From the NCBI RefSeq assembly GCF_002295115.1, contig NZ_NSFV01000008.1:62001-126000 (forward strand): DNA of 64,000 nucleotides. Direction: 5' to 3'. The position numbers were made by a program, and so were the translations under genes. Under the pieces are notes generated by a model. The model searched no databases and was not told the origin of the DNA. It saw only the letters and a program-made list of their open reading frames with translations. Below, piece by piece: positions 55,813-64,000 of this stretch. Source of the stretch: Mesorhizobium sp. WSM4311 (GTDB lineage: Bacteria; Pseudomonadota; Alphaproteobacteria; Rhizobiales; Rhizobiaceae). Position 1 is the first letter of the stretch. Each line of letters opens with the position of its first letter.

Positions 55813-58800
55813 ATGGTTCGCCCGATAACGCTCACCAAGCCGCCCCTCCAGACACAGAAGGTCAATGCCAACGCGGATGCCGCCCAGGTAGCACGGCTGG
55901 AGGCGCAGGCGGCGGCACTGCGCGATCAGATCAGGCTCGCCAACAGAATGGGCGAGCGCGATTGGGCGGCACAGGCTCGCCAGGAACTGGCGCATGTAAA
56001 CACGCAATTGAGTTCCCTTCAGCCGAAGCCGGCAACGGCACCGGCACCGGCGACACCGGGCGTCAATGTTGCGAACGCCGGCAATGGCACATCCGGCAAT
56101 GGCACGACGGTGACGCCGGCACTCTACGTGAACACCAATCTCGCGACGCCGGCCGTGACTCTGGTGGACCTCGATGGGAGTCCGACCAGGGACGATCCCG
56201 CAGCAGCAAACACCGCCCGCGATATCGTCAACGACGTCACCGGAGGCAAAAGCATCGACCAGATCGCGTCTGACCGCCATATGACACGCGAGCAGGTTAT
56301 CGCCGCGCTCAGGTCCGGCGGGATGACCGTGTCGGATGGAAGCGCGCCGAACGGCGACACGCAGACGACGAAAATCACGGATGCCAGCGGCCGCACCGTC
56401 ACGCAGTTTTATGATTACCAGCACGACAGCTATTATGCGACCGTCCAGGAACAGCCCGGCGGCGCGACGACCACCTCGCCGGTCCGGGATGGGCTCGGAC
56501 GCAAGGAAACCACCAGCTACAATTCAGACACCGGCGCCCTAACGACGCGCTATGAGGACGACCTCGGGACCGGAACCGTTACCGAGCGGACGTCGCTGCC
56601 CAATGGAGCGTCGGTGGAAACCGTGACGCCGGGCGCCGGTCCTTCTCTTCCCGTGACCACGGTCACAGGTCCGGACGGCCGCAAAACCATATTGGCGCCC
56701 GCCCAGGATCCAGGCGGATCCGACACGCCGAACATCAGGCAAGGCCTTGCCGACGGAAAAAGCATCGACCAGATCGCAAAGGAAAATGGCCTCACCGACC
56801 AACAGGTGATCGCCGAGATTGAAGGCGCCGGCTATCAGGTCAAGGCCACCGACAGCAGCGACGCGCAGTCGGTCGAGATCGTCGATCCGCGCAGCGGCGA
56901 CAAGACCGTCTACTCCCACGACTATCAGCACGACGTACGCACCGTCACCACCACGGCTGACGGCAAGCAAACCTCGCAATCCGTCGATGGTAACGGAACC
57001 GAGACCAAGACCGTCACCGACAAGGACGGCCGGGTGACGACGACGATCACCGAGAAGATCAATGGCGGCAAGCCTGTCGAATACGAGGTCAAGGCGGGCG
57101 ACAACCTGACCCTTATCGCGCAGCAATATGGCGTGACGCTGGATGATCTCAGGCGCGCGAATCCGGAGCTTTTCAGCTCGCACCGCGATCCGGACATCAT
57201 CGACACCGGAGAAAAGGTCACCATCGATAACGGTACGCGCACGACCGTGAAGGTTACCTTCAACGGCTATACCCTGACCACCAAGCCCGATGGCAGCTCG
57301 ACGTTGCACAACAACACCACCGGCACCGACCTGCAGATCGAGGCAGGAAGCACGGAGGAATCGCTGGCCAAGACACTGCTGGCGGCAAACCCCAACAGCA
57401 GCGATGCCAAGGAGGCAAAAGAAAGCCAGGTCGTGAAGACCTTCGTCGAGGGGTTGTTGGCCGGGGAGACCTTGCCCAGCCTGATCGCCGCCGCGCAAAA
57501 AGCCGGACATGACAAACAGGACCTGATCGACAAATACCACCTGGGTAAGCCCGTCACGCCCAAGCTTGACGGACAGAACAGGGTTGTCGATCCACTCGGC
57601 GATCCACCGCAGGGCAACGCGCCCTCCGGCGGAAAGTGGATGCCGATGAAGATGGACGGCGTCTGGACCTGGGTCGATCCCCAGGTTGCTCAGGCCATCA
57701 TCGACGAGAACATCGCGCTGTCGCGCGTCACCGAGACGCGGGCTCTGGCGGGCCAGGAGCAGGAGCAGCTCAACGTCGATATGCTCGATCCCGCCTACAA
57801 GGATGGCGTCGGTGGCGCGCAGACCATCCTGAATAAGGCGTTGGCGCCGCACGGCCTGCAATGGAACGCTCAGAAACCGAAAGGCACGCTTGCCGATGCG
57901 CGCGAGCGGCTGACCAAGGCCAACACCTTGCTGCAGAACGCGCGGGATGCCCGCGGCGAATATGAGAACGCCGGGCGCGTCCTTAAGGACGCCATCGCCG
58001 GGCAGGGTCCGCTAACCCCGCTGGGCGATCCGAACGCGCCGGCAGTCAGCGCGCGGGGCACTCCCGACCTTCATCCGCAACGCGATCAAAGCGTCGCCGA
58101 CCACTCTGCCGTCGACAAGCTGTTTTCCGAGGTCGGCCTGCATCTGAGCAAGGGCGACAAGCTCACCGTCGACTTCCTGGTAGGGCAGGCCGAGCTCAAC
58201 GGCGTTCCCAAGGACTCGAAGGAATACAAGGAGCTCACGAGCCTACAGACGACGGCAGGCAGCCAACTCGAACTGGCTCAGGCCTACCAGAACTATTTCG
58301 ACGCCCATGCCGACGCAACCAAGGTCAATGCGCGGCAGACGGATCTCGAGCAGAAGCTGTCCAACGAGTATCTTGGCGAGCAGAAGTTTAATTTTGACGA
58401 GAAGTACAATCGCATCAGCGGCGATTACCTCGGGCACTACAAGAGCTCGACACTGGAGATCCGTGACGGCCAGCTCTGGGTGGTCAACCATTTCGACGAG
58501 GGAACCACCGAACAGCAGCTGACCTACAGCCTGACCGACAAGAATGTCCGGGACGAATATCGCGATCGCCAACTCAACAAGGACTGGCAGACGCTTCTGG
58601 CCGGCTACGATGCCAACGCAAAAGTCTGCACGGCAAATGGTCTGCAATCGGTAAAGGCCAGCGAGGAACAGGCGGCAAAGAGCCTGAACGACGTCCTCGA
58701 CAAGCAACTCGGCAACAGCATTGCCGACCTCAAGACCCAACTGCCGACGCTGCAGACCAATTTCGACAATGCGCTGACGAACCACAAACCAGGAACGGTC

Positions 58801-61800
58801 GATGCTCCCGCGGGCACGCTACCCGATGGCGCGCAGCCGGTCGAGATCGATGTCGGCGGGCAGAAGATCAAGGTGGCGCCCGACGTTGCCCAAAACTACG
58901 CCAAGACGGGGATCGATGCGCTGACCAAGGGCGGGAAGGCGGTTTGGATCGATCTTGACACGGAAGATGACGATACCAGCGGCCGCTGGGTCGACCCCGA
59001 AGTCGCGGTCGCCAGGCTCAAGCTGGGTGCCGTCAGGCTTCAGATATCGCAGGCCGAGGATCTGCGCAGGGTGGTGCAAGGCTTCAGCGACTATCACGAG
59101 CTTCGGCTCAGCGAGCCTTCGCTGCTGGTGGATGACAACACCACGGTCGACAAGACCTATCTGGACAAGCATGAGCCGCAGGCGCTCGACGGCATGTATC
59201 AGCCGAGGTTCCAGCAGTTGCTCGCCAACGGCTACGACAACGAGTTCAGGCAACAGCCGGGCGCGGCCCTTGATGAAACGGTCGCCAAGAAGCTCGGCCT
59301 GGACAGTTCGACCGATGATGGGCGCGACGCGATAGACAATGTGACGGACGAGATCCGCGATATCGGCGGCAACAATCCGTATGTGCGCAGCGTGCCGATC
59401 TTCTATGTCGACGACCAGGTCGGAACGCAGCAGGTTACTCTCTTTGCGGTGCGCGACGGGGACGGCAACACCCGATATGTCGATGCCACTGGCAAGAAGT
59501 TCGATGACCTTGGTGATTTCCAGGACAACAACAGTCAGTTTGGCGAGAACGGCAAGCTTGTCGTTCCCAAAAACCTGGAGATGAAGGCCGGCGCCGACGG
59601 CAAGATCGCGCTTGAGGTGGTGAAAGCGCGAAACGTCTCGGTCTGGGATAAGGTCGTCGATCCGCTGGTTGGCATCGGTACCGGCATTGCCACCATCCTG
59701 TCATTCACGCCAGCGGCGCCGGTCGCCGCGCCGCTGGCCTATACGGGCGCGGCCTATCTCGGAGCCAGAGCCGTTATAAACGAGGCCAACCACCTGGATC
59801 ACGGTGGCGAGTGGTACGACACCGAATCGCTCACGAATATCGCAAGCGCCGCGACAACAGTTCTGCCCGTGGCCTCCAGCGGCCTGCGCACCATCGGCAT
59901 GGCGGCGAAGAGCGAGTCATTGCTGGCAGGCCTTGCTGCCAGCCCCCGCGCCTTCGCCGGAAGCATAGGCGCGACACGGTCGAACTGGGCGTTGGCGTCA
60001 GAAACCCGCACCTACATGCAATCGACCGCCAAACTGAACAAGACGGCGTGGGGGCTGGACGTCGGCTCGGTGATTGTCGGCACACCTTTGCTGGCGACAT
60101 CCGGGTACGATCTCGCCGCCAACGGGGACCAGATGAACGGTCTCCAGCTTGCCAACGCGCTGACGGGTCTTGGCACTGGCGTCACCGGCACGGGGCTCGG
60201 CATCCACGGTCTGCGCACCATGCGGCCAGGAACGGGAACACAGGCGAGCTCCAACGGCCCCGGCGCCAACCCGCCGCCGGGCAATGGCGGTCCGCATCAG
60301 CAGCCGCCCGGCGGCAAGGGACCGAGGCAGTCGCCGCCGGCGCTTGGCCCCGGCTCCTCCGGGCGCCCGATGAATATCTATGAAATGGGCGCCGATGGCG
60401 TTTACCGGCCGACGGGAGAGCAGGTCTTCCATGACCCCAGCCACCTGGTGATCCCGGGAGAAGCGATCAAGGGCGATGACGCCGGCGGCAATGATCCGAC
60501 GGTACTGACGGGCCGCGATTCTGATGGCTCGACTGCCCAGGGCACACCGCATCCCGCTGATGGCGACTCCATCGTGGTGCCGGGTGAGCCGACAGGAAAA
60601 GACGGACCGGTACGCCTGGTCTGGGATCCGCAGACACGCAGCTTTGCCGGCATGCCCGAACGCGACACGAGCGGCTACGTCTACACCAGCGGCAAGGATC
60701 CGAAGACGTCCTCGGCCTATCTCGACGGCCTGAGCGCCGAGCAGCTGGTGGCTCGCTACGAGCAGGAGAAAAGCTATTATTCCAGCGCCGAGATGGCCGA
60801 GCGCTACGGCCCGGACGGCGTCCAGGTTCCACGCACGCCGCTTCGTGACGTACTGCCGGACTTCCGCGCCGGCCTCACCTTCCGGGTCCGGTTGAACACC
60901 GGCGACGCATTCGGGATAGGCTCGCCGACAATTGCGGCCGTTGGCTTCGGTGTCGGAACCAAGACCGATTTCGGCATGATCGGGTGGTCGATCGTCGACA
61001 GCGTCAGCCAACGCAGCCTGACGCCGTTCAAGGACGCGCTCGGCACCCAGGGCGTCGTATCCTACCGGGCACGCGAATACAGGAATATCACAAGCCTCCA
61101 GGCCGGCGTGTGGCCGGTGTCCAACCAGACGGCCTTCCCGGTTCGCAGCAGCGATCTGTCGGCGGCGGCGAGCAAGGCGATATTCCACGATGCCAGCGGC
61201 TATGAGGCCAATCCGGTCGATGCCGCTATCGTCGGGGTGACACCCGACGGCGAAGGCACTGTGATCGAGATGATCTACAAGCCTTCGCTGACTGGCAAGG
61301 AGGCTACCCTCGCGCCCGGCCAGCATGATTTCTTTGGGGTGCCGGCGGAAAACAGCTCCGGCCATGTCACGCTGCAAGGCGCGCTTCCGTTCGATCGTGT
61401 CATGACCGAGACCAAGGCCGGCATACGCCTGCCGATCGTAGCCAATCACGTCGCGGCGGTGGGCGAGATGCCACGCGTCGGCTTCGAGAGGCGCCCGGAA
61501 CTGTCTGTCAAGGACACGTTGCAGCCGGGCGACATAGTGTCGACGCAGGCATTCGACCAGATCCAGTCCGCGCTCGGCTCGACAAGCCTGAAGATCCAGT
61601 TCGCGGTCAAGGACCCGGCGAAGGCGTCCGAACTGATCGCAGCCATCGGCCAGGGCGATGGCATCCGCTCGATCCGTGACCTCGTCAAGGCCGGTCAGAT
61701 CGATCCGTCGAACACGGTTTCTCTGGTCGATGAGCCGACGCTGAGCGGATTGCGTCTTTCGGCAGTGCCGGGCAAGGCGGCCAGGGCAGACATCGTTTTG

Positions 61801-64000
61801 CTGACCGGCGAGAAGGCTCGCGTTGTAAATCCCGAGGCGATGCTGGTCGACGTCATCTTCAACGATCACAACAACCTGCCGGGCGTGCTGGGTTTCAATC
61901 CCGACCGGATGGTCACGTCCGCGACCTACAAGGTGAAATCGACAGTACAATCATGGCTTCCGGCACGCTTCCAACCCGACGGACCGCCTCAGTCCCGGTA
62001 CATGCCGAGCGCCGGCAACATCTACAAGAACCTCTACGGTTCGCATGGCAGCCCGGCCACGCGCTACACGGTTTCACTGTCGACGCATCCTCTGCCCGCG
62101 GGTGCGCTGACTTTCAGCGCCGAGGTGAGGGTCCAGTACAAGTCCAAGGCGGCCAGCATGGCTCCTTCGATCGCCAAGAACGAAACCGCGACACTGACCT
62201 TCGATCGCGCCGACGGGCAAACCGAGGAACTGACGGTCCCGGCCTGGCTTGCCCATGCCGTGGAAACCTCGCATGACGGCGCGGCGACAGGCATCCCGAA
62301 GGGCGGCAAAGCCTCCCTGGAGCAGTTCCTCGGCGGACTGGAAAAAAACGCAAGACCTGATCAGCGCACCGCGATCGAGCAGTTCCGGACGGAATTCGGC
62401 CCGTCGATCGTCGATGGCGGCTTCATGCGCCAGAACGTCGCCGACGGTGTGCTGACGTTCCTCTCCTCGCAGGTGGGCAGCCGCCGAAACGGCCCGATTC
62501 AGATCAGGGACGAGCACGGGCAGTCCGTGACGGCAACCCGTTATGGACCGCTGCCGAAGAGCGCGGAGAATGTCTATGTGCCACCCGCCGACGGACCACC
62601 GGCGCGTGGCGACGAACCGGAGTTGATGCACAAGTCGCATATTTTGTTCCGCGATCCGGAGACCGGAGAAGCATACGTCCTGCCATGGATGCGCGGCGCC
62701 TCCGAGGACCATGTTCCGGGCAGTCGGCCGGAGGGCGAGGCCGTGTCGCCGGCGGCAACGCCGGTCAGGAAGGCGATCGAGACGGCGCCTCCAACGACCT
62801 ATTCGCTGCAACAGGTCCGCAACATGCGGCAGCCCGAGAAATGGAAGGCCGGCGAGATCTATACGCGCGAACTCAATGGGTCGCCTGGAGAAGCGCATTT
62901 TCCGGTCGATGCCAACCCGGGTGGAGCCCACCCCGTCTCAGGCGCGGGTGGCCGGTATGTGGATGCGCCCGTCTTCAAGAGCGACGACGTGATCGAAGCC
63001 ATCGAGGTCAAGACCTACCATCGCTGGACGACGATCAACGGTGTCGCGCAGATGCGCGAAGTGCCGCTCACGCCGAAATTGCAGGAGCAGATCAACAAGG
63101 ATGTGGCGCTGCGGGATGAGAACCCGGGCTATCAACCGCGCTGGGTTTTCCTTGACGCGCCGCCTTCGCCCGAGTTGCAAGGGGCGCTCGATGATGCCGG
63201 GATCGTCGGCAACATCTTCGGACACAACAAACCTGCCGCTGCAACTTCACCATCCCAGTCCGCGGCGACCAAAAGCAGTTCGGGCCGAACTATCCAGCTC
63301 GAAGACGAGAGCGGCAAGGTGATCACGGCGGCGATGCTGGGCACCGAGCCAAGGGGACCGGAACGGGTCTATGTTCCGCCTTCCGACGGTCCACGGGCGT
63401 GGGGCGACGCCCCGGAGCTAGCGGACAAGACGCACATACTGGTGTACGACCCCAGTACGGGCGAAGCTGTGGTGCTGCCCTGGATACGCGGTGCTTCCGA
63501 CGAACACGTGCCGGGAAGCCTGGATCGTCCGGAAGAGGGCGATCAGCCCGCTGGTGTAGACGAGGGAGCAAGCAATGTCGGCCGACCGTTGCGCGGCAAT
63601 GTCGGCCCCTATGTTTTCCGCGCCGACACGCGCTCGCCGGGCGAGATCAGGGACGCGGGAGGCTTCTCGCCGCCGCTGCCGACAGGGATCTGGGTGGACA
63701 ACCCGCAAGGCATCGCGCTGAGCAATTATGTCATGGGCAATACCCATGGCCGTTTCGTTGGCACGAGCCAGTCGGTCTCAGGGGCGAAGGCCTTCGTCTC
63801 GGAGGAGTCGCGGGCCGCGCGCCAGCAAGGCTACACCTATCTCTACACATTGAATCCGAGCCGGCCGCGCCTCCACGTACCGACCGAGTTCGAGGCGATG
63901 GGCCGGCCTGTCGGCGACAGGATGGCCCGTGTCGACGAGACCGCAGTCGACGGCAGCATACCGTGGGGCGAGGTCCATGGTTGGCGGATGATGGGCCCAG
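55813..64000 (+). CDS. Giant modular toxin-like protein (LysM, PD-(D/E)xK, ADP-ribosyltransferase), runs off the window
   Basis: One open frame of at least 2729 codons; no stop occurs before the edge. GGAGG lies 8 bases before the ATG. Layout by residue: 1-90 helical, Ala-rich lead; repeats with GGKSIDQIA at ~137-185 and DGKSIDQIA at ~307-355; LysM domain at 424-475 (YEVKAGDNLTLIAQQYGVTL); WVDP repeats at 617 and 1057; hydrophobic region 1283-1325 with a DUF4781-like segment after it; Gly/Pro linker ~1480-1520; adapter A 2226-2304; PD-(D/E)xK-like domain with Asp2384, Glu2398 and Lys2400 (AIEVKTYHRW); adapter B 2490-2569; cholera/pertussis-like ADP-ribosyltransferase from 2597 with Arg2603 (FRADTR), GTS at 2650-2652 and Glu2709. 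No signal peptide is seen, which fits non-Sec export. It is probably a toxin or effector; export through the nearby T3SS is inferred. C terminus unknown. Confidence 0.85.
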   Translation, partial: MVRPITLTKPPLQTQKVNANADAAQVARLEAQAAALRDQIRLANRMGERDWAAQARQELAHVNTQLSSLQPKPATAPAPATPGVNVANAGNGTSGNGTTVTPALYVNTNLATPAVTLVDLDGSPTRDDPAAANTARDIVNDVTGGKSIDQIASDRHMTREQVIAALRSGGMTVSDGSAPNGDTQTTKITDASGRTVTQFYDYQHDSYYATVQEQPGGATTTSPVRDGLGRKETTSYNSDTGALTTRYEDDLGTGTVTERTSLPNGASVETVTPGAGPSLPVTTVTGPDGRKTILAPAQDPGGSDTPNIRQGLADGKSIDQIAKENGLTDQQVIAEIEGAGYQVKATDSSDAQSVEIVDPRSGDKTVYSHDYQHDVRTVTTTADGKQTSQSVDGNGTETKTVTDKDGRVTTTITEKINGGKPVEYEVKAGDNLTLIAQQYGVTLDDLRRANPELFSSHRDPDIIDTGEKVTIDNGTRTTVKVTFNGYTLTTKPDGSSTLHNNTTGTDLQIEAGSTEESLAKTLLAANPNSSDAKEAKESQVVKTFVEGLLAGETLPSLIAAAQKAGHDKQDLIDKYHLGKPVTPKLDGQNRVVDPLGDPPQGNAPSGGKWMPMKMDGVWTWVDPQVAQAIIDENIALSRVTETRALAGQEQEQLNVDMLDPAYKDGVGGAQTILNKALAPHGLQWNAQKPKGTLADARERLTKANTLLQNARDARGEYENAGRVLKDAIAGQGPLTPLGDPNAPAVSARGTPDLHPQRDQSVADHSAVDKLFSEVGLHLSKGDKLTVDFLVGQAELNGVPKDSKEYKELTSLQTTAGSQLELAQAYQNYFDAHADATKVNARQTDLEQKLSNEYLGEQKFNFDEKYNRISGDYLGHYKSSTLEIRDGQLWVVNHFDEGTTEQQLTYSLTDKNVRDEYRDRQLNKDWQTLLAGYDANAKVCTANGLQSVKASEEQAAKSLNDVLDKQLGNSIADLKTQLPTLQTNFDNALTNHKPGTVDAPAGTLPDGAQPVEIDVGGQKIKVAPDVAQNYAKTGIDALTKGGKAVWIDLDTEDDDTSGRWVDPEVAVARLKLGAVRLQISQAEDLRRVVQGFSDYHELRLSEPSLLVDDNTTVDKTYLDKHEPQALDGMYQPRFQQLLANGYDNEFRQQPGAALDETVAKKLGLDSSTDDGRDAIDNVTDEIRDIGGNNPYVRSVPIFYVDDQVGTQQVTLFAVRDGDGNTRYVDATGKKFDDLGDFQDNNSQFGENGKLVVPKNLEMKAGADGKIALEVVKARNVSVWDKVVDPLVGIGTGIATILSFTPAAPVAAPLAYTGAAYLGARAVINEANHLDHGGEWYDTESLTNIASAATTVLPVASSGLRTIGMAAKSESLLAGLAASPRAFAGSIGATRSNWALASETRTYMQSTAKLNKTAWGLDVGSVIVGTPLLATSGYDLAANGDQMNGLQLANALTGLGTGVTGTGLGIHGLRTMRPGTGTQASSNGPGANPPPGNGGPHQQPPGGKGPRQSPPALGPGSSGRPMNIYEMGADGVYRPTGEQVFHDPSHLVIPGEAIKGDDAGGNDPTVLTGRDSDGSTAQGTPHPADGDSIVVPGEPTGKDGPVRLVWDPQTRSFAGMPERDTSGYVYTSGKDPKTSSAYLDGLSAEQLVARYEQEKSYYSSAEMAERYGPDGVQVPRTPLRDVLPDFRAGLTFRVRLNTGDAFGIGSPTIAAVGFGVGTKTDFGMIGWSIVDSVSQRSLTPFKDALGTQGVVSYRAREYRNITSLQAGVWPVSNQTAFPVRSSDLSAAASKAIFHDASGYEANPVDAAIVGVTPDGEGTVIEMIYKPSLTGKEATLAPGQHDFFGVPAENSSGHVTLQGALPFDRVMTETKAGIRLPIVANHVAAVGEMPRVGFERRPELSVKDTLQPGDIVSTQAFDQIQSALGSTSLKIQFAVKDPAKASELIAAIGQGDGIRSIRDLVKAGQIDPSNTVSLVDEPTLSGLRLSAVPGKAARADIVLLTGEKARVVNPEAMLVDVIFNDHNNLPGVLGFNPDRMVTSATYKVKSTVQSWLPARFQPDGPPQSRYMPSAGNIYKNLYGSHGSPATRYTVSLSTHPLPAGALTFSAEVRVQYKSKAASMAPSIAKNETATLTFDRADGQTEELTVPAWLAHAVETSHDGAATGIPKGGKASLEQFLGGLEKNARPDQRTAIEQFRTEFGPSIVDGGFMRQNVADGVLTFLSSQVGSRRNGPIQIRDEHGQSVTATRYGPLPKSAENVYVPPADGPPARGDEPELMHKSHILFRDPETGEAYVLPWMRGASEDHVPGSRPEGEAVSPAATPVRKAIETAPPTTYSLQQVRNMRQPEKWKAGEIYTRELNGSPGEAHFPVDANPGGAHPVSGAGGRYVDAPVFKSDDVIEAIEVKTYHRWTTINGVAQMREVPLTPKLQEQINKDVALRDENPGYQPRWVFLDAPPSPELQGALDDAGIVGNIFGHNKPAAATSPSQSAATKSSSGRTIQLEDESGKVITAAMLGTEPRGPERVYVPPSDGPRAWGDAPELADKTHILVYDPSTGEAVVLPWIRGASDEHVPGSLDRPEEGDQPAGVDEGASNVGRPLRGNVGPYVFRADTRSPGEIRDAGGFSPPLPTGIWVDNPQGIALSNYVMGNTHGRFVGTSQSVSGAKAFVSEESRAARQQGYTYLYTLNPSRPRLHVPTEFEAMGRPVGDRMARVDETAVDGSIPWGEVHGWRMMGP
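62488..62724 (+). repeat. Adapter module A inside the giant gene
   Basis: Encodes residues ~2226-2304, with GPIQIRDEHG, NVYVPPADGPPARGDEPEL, ILFRDPETGEAYVLPWMRGA and EDHVPGS. A second copy lies at 63280-63519. It directly precedes the PD-(D/E)xK-like domain. Confidence 0.85.
63280..63519 (+). repeat. Adapter module B inside the giant gene
   Basis: Encodes residues ~2490-2569, with GRTIQLEDESG, RVYVPPSDGPRAWGDAPEL, ILVYDPSTGEAVVLPWIRGA and DEHVPGS. It matches module A over ~78 residues with clear identity and precedes the ADP-ribosyltransferase domain. Confidence 0.85.

Overview
The window looks like a chromosome segment of an alphaproteobacterium of the order Hyphomicrobiales (Rhizobiales), most likely Mesorhizobium or a close relative. 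The reasons are high GC with GC-rich third positions, a lexA gene preceded by the alphaproteobacterial GTTC-N7-GTTC operator, a DUF982 protein, the grouping gltA/gltX/comEC/lexA and moeA/moaC/trpC/trpD/ppiD/tpiA/secG/pyrG, and intergenic palindromes of a type common in Mesorhizobium. The genus is an inference from gene content only; no search was run.

Layout. 1-5.3 kb: housekeeping genes (5' end of gltA, gltX, comEC, lexA). 5.6-14.2 kb: a tryptophan/kynurenine catabolic cluster made of a GntR regulator, a three-gene ABC importer, kynU, kynA, a 2-aminobenzoate-CoA ligase and an arylformamidase of the alpha/beta-hydrolase type. Together these convert tryptophan to anthranilate and anthraniloyl-CoA. 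14.3-24.4 kb: core genes (moeA, moaC, trpC, trpD, ppiD, tpiA, secG, an L,D-transpeptidase, pyrG). 24.5-36 kb: a DUF1697 protein, an NCS1 permease, a LysR regulator, and a peptide-use operon (M17 aminopeptidase, proline iminopeptidase, five-gene dipeptide ABC importer). 36-45.3 kb: a DUF982 protein, then a leftward operon of epoxide hydrolases, Ohr, cytochrome P460, a hydrolase and a quinone oxidoreductase, faced by a 949-residue winged-helix/NTPase/TPR regulator.

45.3-46.4 kb is a decayed junction with a LysR remnant and a frameshifted PrtN-family gene. From 46.4 kb to the end lies part of a non-flagellar type III secretion system (T3SS): SctU, SctV, a YscY-like chaperone (SctY) missed by ordinary ORF calling, an SctX candidate, SctD with an FHA domain, and a small needle/rod-like protein. 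Its outer-membrane parts are of Tad-pilus type: a CpaC-like secretin, a CpaD-like lipoprotein and a TadD-like TPR lipoprotein. SctU lacks the NPTH autocleavage motif. No ATPase (SctN), SctQ, SctR/S/T or SctJ is in the window, so the locus must continue elsewhere.

The last 8.2 kb is one uninterrupted reading frame, at least 2729 codons, that runs off the window edge. It encodes a modular toxin-like protein with a LysM domain, internal repeats, a hydrophobic core region, a PD-(D/E)xK nuclease-like domain and, at the window edge, a cholera/pertussis-type ADP-ribosyltransferase domain. A duplicated adapter of about 80 residues precedes each of the two toxin-like domains. This protein beside the unusual T3SS is the most interesting part of the window.
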